Shown: positions 1-5,299, counted from the first letter of the stretch. The stretch: 5,299 bases of DNA from an uncultured Collinsella sp. (GCA_902496005.1 CABUZI010000113.1:1-5299), one strand, 5' to 3'. Made by a program: numbers and translations. The notes: generated by a model from the sequence alone, not told the origin.

Positions 1-2072
1 ATTTCCTCGGCTTCCTCGATCTGAACTTCGAGTGGCACCTGGGTGCGTACGAGTTTGACTGCCGGACGCATACGAGCAAAGAGGGGCACGTACTCGATGA
101 TGATGGCCGAGTTCTCAAGACCGTACCAGCGTGCCGGGCTTCCGCAGGCGCGGCGGACGGCGTACTTGATGGCCATGACGCGATGGTCGTTGCGGTTGAT
201 GTCCGTCTCGGGGGCAAGCATCTTGCGCAGCATGCAAAAACGGAAGTCGCCCACGTTGCCGCGCGTCTCGTAGATGGAGTAGGTGTGATGTTGCGGCGGC
301 AACTCGCCCGATGTCATCAGGTCGCCAACGATCTGGCGCAGATAGGCGTTGACGCGCTGATTGACCTTAAAGCCCAGGTTCAGGCGCACGCGGAACAGGA
401 AGTCCGTGCCAAAGGTCTCAACGGAGTATTCGTGCGTATAGGGTTCATCGGTGACGTGCACGTTGATGAACCAGTATGCCTTGGCGCGCTTGGGGTGCTT
501 GTCCAGGATGGAATAGAGCACGTCGCGGTCGAGCGTGAGCGGGTCGGGACTGTTGGTGAGGAATACCAGATTGTCGGCGAGCACGGGATAGGTCTCGTCA
601 TTGCGCAGGCGATTGAGCTGGTCGATGTACTTGGAGACGGGCAGCAGAATCGTCTGCGTGCGCTCGATGGCGGTGCCGCGGCGCCACACATACATAAGGC
701 CAAACAGCAGCGAGGCCAGGAAGATCATGACGTAGCCGCCGTCAAAGAACATGGTGAGGCACGAAGAGAAGAAGCACAGCTCAATGGCACCAAAGAGCAG
801 GGCGAAGACGCAGGCACCCAGCTTGTGCTTGAGGATGCCGGCGATGTAGCTCGTCAAAAGTGTCGTGGTCATGAGCATGGTCACGGTAATGGCGAGGCCG
901 TAGGCGCTCTCCATGCGCTCGGAGTTCTGGAACAGCAGAACGATGAAGATGCAACCGACCCACATGATGTTGTTGACGAGCGGAATATAGAGCTGGCCCT
1001 TGGTGTCGCTGGGGTAGTGGATGCGCAGGTGCGGCATAAGGTTGAGGCGCGTTGCCTCGGATACCAGCGAGAACGAGCCGGTGATGAGCGCCTGCGAGGC
1101 AATGATCGCCGCTACGGCCGAGAGCACGATGGCAAAGGGGCGCAGGGGATCGGGAAGCATCATATAGAACGGGTTGACGATATCCATCGCGAGCATCTGA
1201 GGATTGGAGTTGTTGGCGAGCAGCCAAGCGCCCTGACCCAGATAGTTAAGGATGAGGGCCACCTTTACGAACGGCCAGGATGCGTAGATGTTGGCCTTGC
1301 CCACATGACCCATGTCCGAGTAGAGCGCCTCGGCGCCGGTCGTTGACAGGAAGACAAAGCCGAGCACCATAATGCCCGAGCGGTTGATGGGCGAGAACAG
1401 GAACATGATGCCGCGGATGGGGTTGAGTGCACGCAAGATGGACAGGTTGCCGAGCATGTTGAACAGACCGGCACCAGCCAAGAACAGGAACCACAGCGTC
1501 ATGAGCGGGCCGAACAGCTTGCCGATCGACGAGGTACCGGCACGCTGCATGGCAAATAGGCCGCAGATAATGATGATGGTAAGAATGATGACGTTGGTTT
1601 GCCCGTCACCCAAAAGCGCGTGGCCCCACTCGATGGTACGCAGGCCCTCAATGGCCGTGGTGACCGTGACCGCGGGGGTGAGGATGCCGTCGGCGAGCAG
1701 CGCCGCGCCGCCGATCATGGCGGGGAGAATCAGCCACGGCGCCACCTTGCGCACGAGACTGAACAGAGCGAAGATTCCGCCTTCATTATGGTTGTCGGCC
1801 TTCATGGCGATTACCACGTACTTGACCGTGGTCACGAGCGTCATGGTCCAGATGACGAGCGAAAGTGCGCCCAGAATCATATCCTCGCTGACGGTGCCGA
1901 TGCCGCCGTTGTTGGCGACGATTGATTTCATGGTGTACATAGGGCTCGTGCCGATGTCGCCATAGACGACGCCGAGCGTTACGAGCAGCATGCCAGCGGA
2001 GAGGGGAATGGCTCCGTGCCCGCCCTGCCCATGCCGGCCTTGGAGGTTTGCCTCCAGTTTGGTGTGCGCCAC
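1..2072 (-). CDS. kup: KUP-family potassium uptake permease, 3' end outside window
   Basis: Membrane permease of the KUP/HAK/KT family, which takes up K+ probably together with protons. The frame is open for 690 codons and runs off the left edge without a stop. Family motifs are clear: GVVYGDIGTSPMYT at about residues 34-47 (TM1), KADNHNEGGIFAL at about 91-103, and ADGILTPAVTVTTAIEG at about 127-143. Hydrophobic segments continue to about residue 460. After VWRRG the chain becomes a soluble cytoplasmic tail of at least 225 residues (with LLPVSKYIDQLNRLRND near its start), longer than in the roughly 620-residue E. coli Kup and closer to Gram-positive members. I chose the GTG at 2072 because AAGGGAG (2084-2078) lies 5 bases upstream. 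The in-frame ATG at 2090 has no such site and would place that motif inside the gene. The leader contains a perfect inverted repeat (2094-2116). No c-di-AMP (ydaO) riboswitch was recognised. The family call is secure; substrate and energetics come from family knowledge. Confidence 0.96.
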   Translation of the reverse strand, partial: MAHTKLEANLQGRHGQGGHGAIPLSAGMLLVTLGVVYGDIGTSPMYTMKSIVANNGGIGTVSEDMILGALSLVIWTMTLVTTVKYVVIAMKADNHNEGGIFALFSLVRKVAPWLILPAMIGGAALLADGILTPAVTVTTAIEGLRTIEWGHALLGDGQTNVIILTIIIICGLFAMQRAGTSSIGKLFGPLMTLWFLFLAGAGLFNMLGNLSILRALNPIRGIMFLFSPINRSGIMVLGFVFLSTTGAEALYSDMGHVGKANIYASWPFVKVALILNYLGQGAWLLANNSNPQMLAMDIVNPFYMMLPDPLRPFAIVLSAVAAIIASQALITGSFSLVSEATRLNLMPHLRIHYPSDTKGQLYIPLVNNIMWVGCIFIVLLFQNSERMESAYGLAITVTMLMTTTLLTSYIAGILKHKLGACVFALLFGAIELCFFSSCLTMFFDGGYVMIFLASLLFGLMYVWRRGTAIERTQTILLPVSKYIDQLNRLRNDETYPVLADNLVFLTNSPDPLTLDRDVLYSILDKHPKRAKAYWFINVHVTDEPYTHEYSVETFGTDFLFRVRLNLGFKVNQRVNAYLRQIVGDLMTSGELPPQHHTYSIYETRGNVGDFRFCMLRKMLAPETDINRNDHRVMAIKYAVRRACGSPARWYGLENSAIIIEYVPLFARMRPAVKLVRTQVPLEVQIEEAEE

Positions 2073-2077
2073 GTGGA

Positions 2078-2084
2078 CTCCCTT
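2078..2084 (-). promoter_or_regulatory. Ribosome binding site that decides the kup GTG start
   Basis: On the minus strand AAGGGAG is followed by TCCAC and then GTG at 2072. This 5-base spacing supports GTG 2072 over the in-frame ATG at 2090. The initiator also lies within an 8-base palindrome CCACGTGG (2069-2076), which may be chance. Confidence 0.75.
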
Positions 2085-2093
2085 AGACATCCG

Positions 2094-2116
2094 GTTATCT
2101 GTCCAAGACAGATAAC
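2094..2116 (-). repeat. Perfect 10-bp inverted repeat in the kup leader
   Basis: On the plus strand the arms GTTATCTGTC (2094-2103) and GACAGATAAC (2107-2116) are exact reverse complements separated by CAA. In the kup message the stem would end 9 bases before the Shine-Dalgarno. It could be a protein operator at the kup promoter or leader, or an RNA hairpin affecting translation. On the plus strand it is followed by TTTT, so a weak terminator for antisense transcription is also possible, but the stem is only 40% GC. Confidence 0.6.
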
Positions 2117-2172
2117 TTTTATGCCGTCTTTACACATACAAGAGCAGTTTGGCACATCAGGTTACTTTAGAC

Positions 2173-2196
2173 AATAATCCTCAGCTGGGGATTATT
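2173..2196. repeat. 24-bp near-perfect palindrome between eamA and kup
   Basis: The arms AATAATCC (2173-2180) and GGATTATT (2189-2196) are exact reverse complements. The centre contains the self-complementary CAGCTG (2182-2187), flanked by T and G. The whole 24 bases are therefore symmetric except for one T/G pair, which is a wobble in RNA. Neither strand has a U-tract after it, which argues against a simple intrinsic terminator. It sits about 100 bases upstream of the kup start and could be an operator for a dimeric regulator; I cannot name one. Confidence 0.55.
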
Positions 2197-2220
2197 CATG
2201 TACGCAGGTAGCATTTCGAA

Positions 2221-2279
2221 GCAGGGGCGCATCCGCTGAATGGCGTGCTGCAATGTGATAACCGCGGACGCGCCCCGGC
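2221..2279 (-). repeat. Large GC-rich inverted repeat downstream of the EamA transporter gene
   Basis: Arms at 2224-2236 (GGGGCGCATCCGC) and 2264-2276 (GCGGACGCGCCCC) pair over 13 positions with a single mismatch (2231/2269). In minus-strand RNA that mismatch becomes a U-G wobble, so the stem is continuous. Two more pairs (2221-2222 with 2278-2279) extend it past one mismatch. The loop is 27 bases. It begins 26 bases after the transporter stop codon, where a transcript end or an mRNA 3'-end stabiliser is expected. No T-run follows on the minus strand, so it is not a textbook intrinsic terminator. A dispersed REP-like intergenic repeat is another possibility. Confidence 0.5.
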
Positions 2280-2305
2280 TTTGAAACTGAATGAAGAGGG
2301 GGCTT

Positions 2306-3217
2306 TTAGGCGCGTGCTGTTTGGGCGATGCCGGCCTTGGCGCCTGCGCGTTTGTCGGCGAGTTCGCAAAAGAGCGCGCCGCCGATGATAAGTGCGGCGC
2401 CCATCAGGCGGACCGGTGTCATGGCTTCGCCCAAAAGGACGGCCGAGAACACGACCGCCGAAAGTGGCTCGAGGTAGCCGACGACCGCGACGGTCTGTAC
2501 GGGCAGTTTGGCGACGGCGCTAAAGTAGAGCAGGCAACCGATGCCGGTATTGACGACACCGAGCATGACGACGGCGCGCCAATCAATGCTGGCGGCGACA
2601 CCGGCGGACAGGAATGAGGGGGCGCACTGCGTGATGAGTGTGAGGGTCAGCGCGGTCACAAAGGCGGCGCTCACCTGGAGCGTGGAGTTTTCGAGGCCTT
2701 CGATGTGTGGCGCGCCCTTGCTGGCGATGACCATCAGCGCGTAGCAGAAGGCCGAGGCGATGCCGCAAGCGATACCTGCAATGGGCATATTGCCGCCGAG
2801 GCCTTGGGCCGCAATGAGAAAAGCACCGCACGCAACGGCGATAAAGCCGGCGATTTTGCCGCTGGTCAGCTTTTCGCCAAAGATGAGCGGGGAGAGCGCC
2901 ATGACAATGATGGGGCCGCAGTAGTACAGCAGCGAGGATACGCCGACGCCGATCGTCTGGTAGGCGCGGAACAGAAAAATCCAGCTGGCGCCCAGCGCGG
3001 CTCCCGAGAGGAGGAGGGCTGCGGCTTCGCGGGGGCGAGATGGCGCCTGCAACGTATGGCGTTGGGTGATGATGAGGATGGCGACAAGCGAGAGTGCGCC
3101 CAAAAACGTGCGGAGTAGCACGATATCGGAGCTCGGCAGCGCGATGGCAGCGGCGATGACGCCGTTGGAGCCAAACAATAGCAATGCTGCTAAGTACGTA
3201 AACAGTCCGTTGTTCAT
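2306..3217 (-). CDS. EamA-domain transporter of the drug/metabolite (DMT) superfamily
   Basis: Integral membrane protein of 303 residues, full length for the family, with about ten hydrophobic segments in two tandem EamA repeats (about residues 5-140 and 147-287). Both repeats end in the typical pattern: FGEKLTSGKIAGFIAVACG (113-131) and LGEAMTPVRLMGAALIIGG (262-280). Helix signatures such as LLRTFLGALSL (34-44) and YLEPLSAVVFSAVLLGE (248-264) are also typical. Relatives export amino acids, their analogues or other small metabolites. The substrate cannot be read from this sequence. The ATG at 3217 has GAGGGG (3233-3228) 10 bases upstream. An ATG at 3227 is out of frame. The gene is divergent from the LysR-type regulator, which suggests regulation by that protein. 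The C-terminal tail (about 288-303) is short, charged and Ala-rich. Confidence 0.93.
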   Translation of the reverse strand: MNNGLFTYLAALLLFGSNGVIAAAIALPSSDIVLLRTFLGALSLVAILIITQRHTLQAPSRPREAAALLLSGAALGASWIFLFRAYQTIGVGVSSLLYYCGPIIVMALSPLIFGEKLTSGKIAGFIAVACGAFLIAAQGLGGNMPIAGIACGIASAFCYALMVIASKGAPHIEGLENSTLQVSAAFVTALTLTLITQCAPSFLSAGVAASIDWRAVVMLGVVNTGIGCLLYFSAVAKLPVQTVAVVGYLEPLSAVVFSAVLLGEAMTPVRLMGAALIIGGALFCELADKRAGAKAGIAQTARA

Positions 3218-3248
3218 GCGCTGACATCCCCTCTATATCCGAGCATGT

Positions 3249-3261
3249 TCACTATGGGTGA
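3249..3261. promoter_or_regulatory. Candidate LysR-type operator (T-N11-A dyad)
   Basis: TCAC (3249-3252) and GTGA (3258-3261) are inverted around TATGG, giving exactly the T-N11-A shape known for LysR-type binding sites. It lies between the divergent transporter and regulator genes, 24 bases upstream of the TATAAT box of the regulator and within the probable leader of the transporter. The arms are only 4 bases long, so chance is not excluded. The location is what makes it credible. Confidence 0.45.
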
Positions 3262-3284
3262 GGTGGCTTTAGAAGAAAAGAGAA

Positions 3285-3290
3285 TATAAT
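3285..3290 (+). promoter_or_regulatory. Probable -10 element for the LysR-type regulator gene
   Basis: A perfect TATAAT hexamer sits in an AT-rich block, 45 bases before the GTG start, predicting a leader of about 39 bases. No good -35 hexamer is present at 16-18 bases upstream, consistent with an activator-dependent or weak promoter. The same block read on the minus strand gives TATATT (3288-3283), with TTGTCA (3308-3303) at a short 14-base spacing. It may therefore serve as an overlapping promoter for the divergent transporter. Confidence 0.5.
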
Positions 3291-3319
3291 GCATGGATAA
3301 CATGACAAAAACTCATGCA
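3290..3319. repeat. Inverted TGCATG/CATGCA pair in front of the LysR-type gene
   Basis: TGCATG (3290-3295) and CATGCA (3314-3319) are inverted copies with an 18-base spacer, in the predicted leader of the regulator. They could be a second regulator site for autocontrol. Because TGCA-type six-mers are themselves palindromic, the pairing is weak evidence. Confidence 0.25.
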
Positions 3320-3335
3320 AAGGTGGAGGCGTGTC

Positions 3336-4193
3336 GTGGAAACGAATATTCAAAAGATGCAGGTGCTGCTGGAGACGGTGCGCGCCGGAAGCTTTACGCG
3401 CGCCGCCGAGCGCCTGAGCTATTCGCAGTCGGGCGTGAGCCGTATGGTGGCCGATCTTGAGGCCGACTGGGGCTTTAAAGTGCTCGATAGAAGCCACGAG
3501 GGCGTAGTGCTTTCTGCCGATGGGCGGCAAGTCATGCCGGCGGTCGAGGCGTTATGCGAGGAATTTGTTCGTTTGCAGCGTCGGGTGGATGAGATGCGTG
3601 GGCTCATGCGCGGCAAAATCTGCATCGGTACGTTTTCGAGCGTGGCGACCCACGTGCTGCCGCCGGTGATCGCGCGCTTTCGCGCCGATCACCCGGACGT
3701 CGATTATGAGTTGCTGATGGGCGATTACTCAGAGATCGAACAATGGGTGGGAGAGGGCCGCTGCGATCTGGGCTTTATCCCGCGTGAGCCACGCGGCGCC
3801 GGCATGGCGTCGCGGCCGTTGGTGCAAGACGAGCTGATGGCCGTGGTGCCAGCGGACTCCTCGCTTGCCACCGCAGAGGTCGTTTCCCTTGCCGATTTGG
3901 CCAACGAGCAGTTTATTCTGCTGGAACGCGGCACCGATGACGAGATTACGCCGCTGTTTCGTCGGGCGGGACTGACAGTGCGCTCAAAACTGTCGACCTG
4001 GGATGACTATGCGATTATGGCCATGGTCGAGGACGGCCTGGGCGTGAGTATTCTTCCCGCGCTCATCTTGCGCCGCTGTCAGTTCGATGTTGCCGTGCGT
4101 TCGCTCGAGGGATATCCCCATCGGCAAATCAATGCGATATATCGCGCGACTGATGTTTCGCTTGCCGCCGCCCGATTCCTTGAATACCTCTAA
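3336..4193 (+). CDS. LysR-type transcriptional regulator
   Basis: Cytoplasmic DNA-binding regulator of 285 residues, slightly short but complete for the LysR family. The N-terminal winged helix is clear: AGSFTRAAERLSYSQSGVSR at 17-36 (helix-turn-helix), then the LEADWGFKVLDRS wing region at 41-53 and LSADG at 59-63. A linker helix runs to about 88. The periplasmic-binding-protein-like effector domain starts around KICIGTFSSVATHVLP (94-109) and includes GRCDLGFIP and the late GLGVSILP motif typical of the fold. The GTG at 3336 is preferred because GGAGG (3325-3329) lies 6 bases upstream. The in-frame ATG at 3315 would put that site inside the gene and add seven residues, several of them Arg. 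Divergence from the EamA-type transporter and a T-N11-A dyad between them suggest it controls that transporter and itself. The ligand is unknown. Confidence 0.94.
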   Translation: METNIQKMQVLLETVRAGSFTRAAERLSYSQSGVSRMVADLEADWGFKVLDRSHEGVVLSADGRQVMPAVEALCEEFVRLQRRVDEMRGLMRGKICIGTFSSVATHVLPPVIARFRADHPDVDYELLMGDYSEIEQWVGEGRCDLGFIPREPRGAGMASRPLVQDELMAVVPADSSLATAEVVSLADLANEQFILLERGTDDEITPLFRRAGLTVRSKLSTWDDYAIMAMVEDGLGVSILPALILRRCQFDVAVRSLEGYPHRQINAIYRATDVSLAAARFLEYL

Positions 4194-4205
4194 ACGTGTA
4201 CACGT
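4194..4205. repeat. 12-bp perfect palindrome directly after the LysR-type stop codon
   Basis: ACGTGTACACGT begins at the base after the TAA stop. It is fully symmetric with no spacer, so it cannot form a stable short hairpin without opening its centre, and no T-run follows. A dimeric regulator site for the downstream fusion gene is possible, as is chance. Confidence 0.35.
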
Positions 4206-4252
4206 CATTGTCCGCCTTGGGCAAATCTTGGAGTTCGGTACATTTTCTTATG

Positions 4253-4264
4253 AAATTGAACTTT
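4253..4264 (+). promoter_or_regulatory. Candidate operator copy 1 (AAATTGAACTTT) before the HTH-aminotransferase gene
   Basis: First of two identical 12-base copies (the other is 4326-4337). It starts 42 bases, about four helical turns, before the same AAATTGAAC core at 4295. It contains TTGAAC (4256-4261), which resembles a -35 hexamer but lies 20 bases from the nearest TATACT. It could thus be part of the promoter, an operator, or both. Confidence 0.5.
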
Positions 4265-4281
4265 CGAATGAGGTGCCGCGC

Positions 4282-4287
4282 TATACT
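4282..4287 (+). promoter_or_regulatory. Candidate -10 element of the HTH-aminotransferase gene
   Basis: TATACT matches the -10 consensus at five of six bases. Transcription would begin near 4294, immediately before the palindromic operator at 4296-4315, a classic repressor position. The only -35-like hexamer upstream is TTGAAC at 4256-4261 with a long 20-base spacer. An alternative -10, TATAAA at 4323-4328, lies 19 bases after another TTGAAC (4298-4303). Confidence 0.4.
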
Positions 4288-4295
4288 GCTGCCTA

Positions 4296-4315
4296 AATTG
4301 AACCTTGGTTCAATT
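4296..4315. promoter_or_regulatory. Palindromic operator candidate (AATTGAACC / GGTTCAATT)
   Basis: Arms AATTGAACC (4296-4304) and GGTTCAATT (4307-4315) are exact reverse complements with a 2-base TT spacer. The left arm repeats the AAATTGAAC core found alone at 4253 and 4326, so the region has four half-sites in total. Tight spacing and reuse of the half-site favour a DNA site for a dimeric helix-turn-helix protein over an RNA hairpin. The protein encoded just downstream is the obvious candidate binder; this is inference. Confidence 0.65.
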
Positions 4316-4325
4316 CGTGTTCTAT

Positions 4326-4337
4326 AAATTGAACTTT
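4326..4337 (+). promoter_or_regulatory. Candidate operator copy 3 (AAATTGAACTTT), next to the ribosome binding site
   Basis: Identical to the 12 bases at 4253-4264 and starting 31 bases, about three helical turns, after the core at 4295. It ends 6 bases before the AAGGAGG ribosome binding site (4344-4350), and overlaps the possible -10 hexamer TATAAA (4323-4328). Confidence 0.5.
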
Positions 4338-4355
4338 GCCAGCAAGGAGGTTCCT

Positions 4356-5299
4356 GTGGCCCAAGAGACGTTTAGCGATCGCCTGCGACAGGCTATGTCC
4401 GATCGCGACGTTCGACAGTCGGACGTGATTCGTGCATCGGAGATGTTCGGCAAAAAACTCGGTAAGAGTCAGATGAGCCAATATGTGAGCGGCAAGACGA
4501 TCCCGCGGCGCGATGTGGCAGAGCTGCTTGCCCGCATTTTGGAGGTCGATGTTACCTGGCTGCTCGCCGGTGACGCCGATCAAAGCGAGGCATCATCGCC
4601 CCGCAACGTTTCTAGGCCCGAACCCCATCCCTCAGCTCAAATTCCAAGGAGCACCACCATGCGTACTTTTTCTAAATCCACCAAGCTCGATAACGTCCTG
4701 TATGACGTGCGCGGTCCTGTCGTCGACGAGGCCGCCCGTATGGAGGACGAGGGCGAGCGTATTCTCAAGCTCAACATTGGCAACCCGGCGCCCTTTGGTT
4801 TCCGCACGCCCGATGAGGTCATTAAGGATATGCGCCAGCAGCTGCCCGACTGCGAAGGCTATTCCAACTCGCGCGGACTGTTCTCTGCGCGCAAGGCGAT
4901 CATGCAGTATTCGCAGATCAAGGGCTTGCCCAACGTTCAGATGGAGCACATCTACACGGGCAACGGCGTGTCCGAGCTCATTCAGCTTTCGATGAACGCG
5001 CTGCTCGACAATGGCGACGAGATTCTGATCCCCAGCCCCGACTATCCGCTCTGGACGGCGTGCGCAACCCTTGCCGGCGGTCATCCCGTACATTATTTGT
5101 GTGATGAGCAGGCGGATTGGTATCCCGACCTGGAGGATATGGAGTCCAAGATCACGAGCGCGACCAAAGCCCTCGTCATCATCAACCCTAACAACCCCAC
5201 GGGTTCCGTCTATCCGCGTGAGGTGCTCGAGGGCATCGTTGAGGTTGCGCGCAGGCACCAGCTCATGATTTTTGCAGACGAGATTTACGACCGCCTGTG
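4356..5299 (+). CDS. alaA: Fusion of Xre-type helix-turn-helix domain and AlaA-like aminotransferase, 3' end outside window
   Basis: One open frame of 314 codons runs off the right edge. GTG 4356 has AAGGAGG (4344-4350) 5 bases upstream. Residues 1-72 look like a Cro/Xre helix-turn-helix: FSDRLRQAMSDRDVRQSDVI, then GKSQMSQYVSGKTIP (36-50) as recognition region, then helices ending in VTWLLAG. A polar Pro/Ser-rich linker spans about 73-101. From Met102 the protein closely follows E. coli AlaA (glutamate-pyruvate aminotransferase, PLP fold type I): DNVLYDVRGPVVDEA, LNIGNPAPFGF, GNGVSEL (202-208 of the fusion), SPDYPLW (227-233) and the PLP-binding NPNNPTG (277-283) and ADEIYD (307-312). The PLP-linking lysine should lie just beyond the window. 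The domain probably makes alanine from pyruvate and glutamate. No stop codon separates the two parts, and the second has its own ribosome binding site at 4646-4651. It is not a MocR protein, since those use GntR winged helices. Whether the HTH binds DNA is inference. Confidence 0.9.
   Translation, partial: MAQETFSDRLRQAMSDRDVRQSDVIRASEMFGKKLGKSQMSQYVSGKTIPRRDVAELLARILEVDVTWLLAGDADQSEASSPRNVSRPEPHPSAQIPRSTTMRTFSKSTKLDNVLYDVRGPVVDEAARMEDEGERILKLNIGNPAPFGFRTPDEVIKDMRQQLPDCEGYSNSRGLFSARKAIMQYSQIKGLPNVQMEHIYTGNGVSELIQLSMNALLDNGDEILIPSPDYPLWTACATLAGGHPVHYLCDEQADWYPDLEDMESKITSATKALVIINPNNPTGSVYPREVLEGIVEVARRHQLMIFADEIYDRL
4646..4661 (+). promoter_or_regulatory. Internal ribosome binding site and ATG at the start of the aminotransferase domain
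   Basis: AAGGAG (4646-4651) is followed after 7 bases by ATG (4659-4661), in frame with the upstream GTG (303 bases, exactly 101 codons, earlier). The ATG falls at the point where similarity to stand-alone AlaA proteins begins (MRTFSKSTKLDNVLYDVRG). This makes translation of a free aminotransferase from inside the fusion gene plausible. Alternatively it is a relic of two genes that became joined. Confidence 0.65.

Noticed and set aside
183..1346. 387-codon plus-strand open frame antisense to kup
   Set aside because: It lies opposite clear kup coding sequence, the protein has no recognisable domain, and long antisense frames are common in GC-rich genes.
1372..1965. 197-codon plus-strand open frame, Met- and Pro-rich
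   Set aside because: Antisense to the membrane part of kup; its composition is what reverse-complement transmembrane codons give.
2073..2305. ydaO-type c-di-AMP riboswitch before kup
   Set aside because: Expected because some kup genes carry it, but I could not recognise its conserved sequence blocks, and the region is dominated by three unrelated inverted repeats.
2705..3118. Plus-strand open frame opposite the EamA gene
   Set aside because: Antisense shadow rich in charged residues, no domain seen, no convincing ribosome binding site.
2583..3227. 214-codon minus-strand frame starting at ATG 3227
   Set aside because: Shadow frame of the EamA transporter; Arg/His-rich with no family pattern, although its ATG lies close to the ribosome binding site.
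2111..3301. GATAAC recurring at 2111-2116, 2256-2261 and 3296-3301 as a shared regulator site
   Set aside because: Six bases in three AT-richer intergenic places with no common spacing or orientation logic; chance is sufficient.
3315..3335. Upstream ATG start for the LysR-type regulator
   Set aside because: The GGAGG ribosome binding site would fall inside the coding sequence; GTG 3336 has ideal spacing and matches the usual LysR N-terminus length.
4293..4583. 96-codon minus-strand frame opposite the HTH domain
   Set aside because: Overlaps the well-supported HTH coding region and the operator array, and shows no recognisable family.
4513..4995. 160-codon plus-strand frame overlapping the aminotransferase
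   Set aside because: Another frame of the AlaA-like gene; Arg/Ser/Pro-rich with no homology visible.

Overview
The window looks like chromosomal DNA from a moderately GC-rich Gram-positive actinobacterium. The codon use, the strong Shine-Dalgarno sites with GTG starts, and the AlaA-type protein would suit a gut Coriobacteriia such as Collinsella. That placement is inferred from general appearance and was not checked by any search. I see no mobile element, CRISPR array, tRNA or rRNA.

Layout. Positions 1-2072 (minus) hold a KUP-family potassium uptake permease whose 3' end lies beyond the window. Positions 2073-2305 are a 233-base intergenic stretch with three separate inverted repeats. Positions 2306-3217 (minus) encode a complete EamA/DMT-family transporter. 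Positions 3218-3335 form a divergent promoter region with a TATAAT box and a LysR-type T-N11-A dyad. Positions 3336-4193 (plus) encode a complete LysR-type regulator. Positions 4194-4355 form a promoter region with four copies of an AATTGAAC half-site. From 4356 to the right edge (plus) runs one uninterrupted reading frame: a short Xre/Cro-type helix-turn-helix domain, a Pro/Ser-rich linker, then an AlaA-like class I aminotransferase cut off by the window end.

How the parts may work together. The LysR protein is probably the regulator of the divergent transporter, a common arrangement for amino-acid or metabolite exporters, and of itself. Kup lies downstream of the transporter on the same strand, but the 233-base gap with several hairpins suggests its own control. 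The most interesting item is the HTH-aminotransferase fusion. It carries a second, well-formed ribosome binding site and ATG exactly at the start of the aminotransferase domain, so the locus could make both a DNA-binding enzyme and a free enzyme. The repeated AATTGAAC sites in front of it, spaced by about whole helical turns, are natural candidates for autoregulation by the fused HTH. This differs from MocR/PdxR/GabR regulators, which fuse a GntR-type winged helix to an aminotransferase fold.
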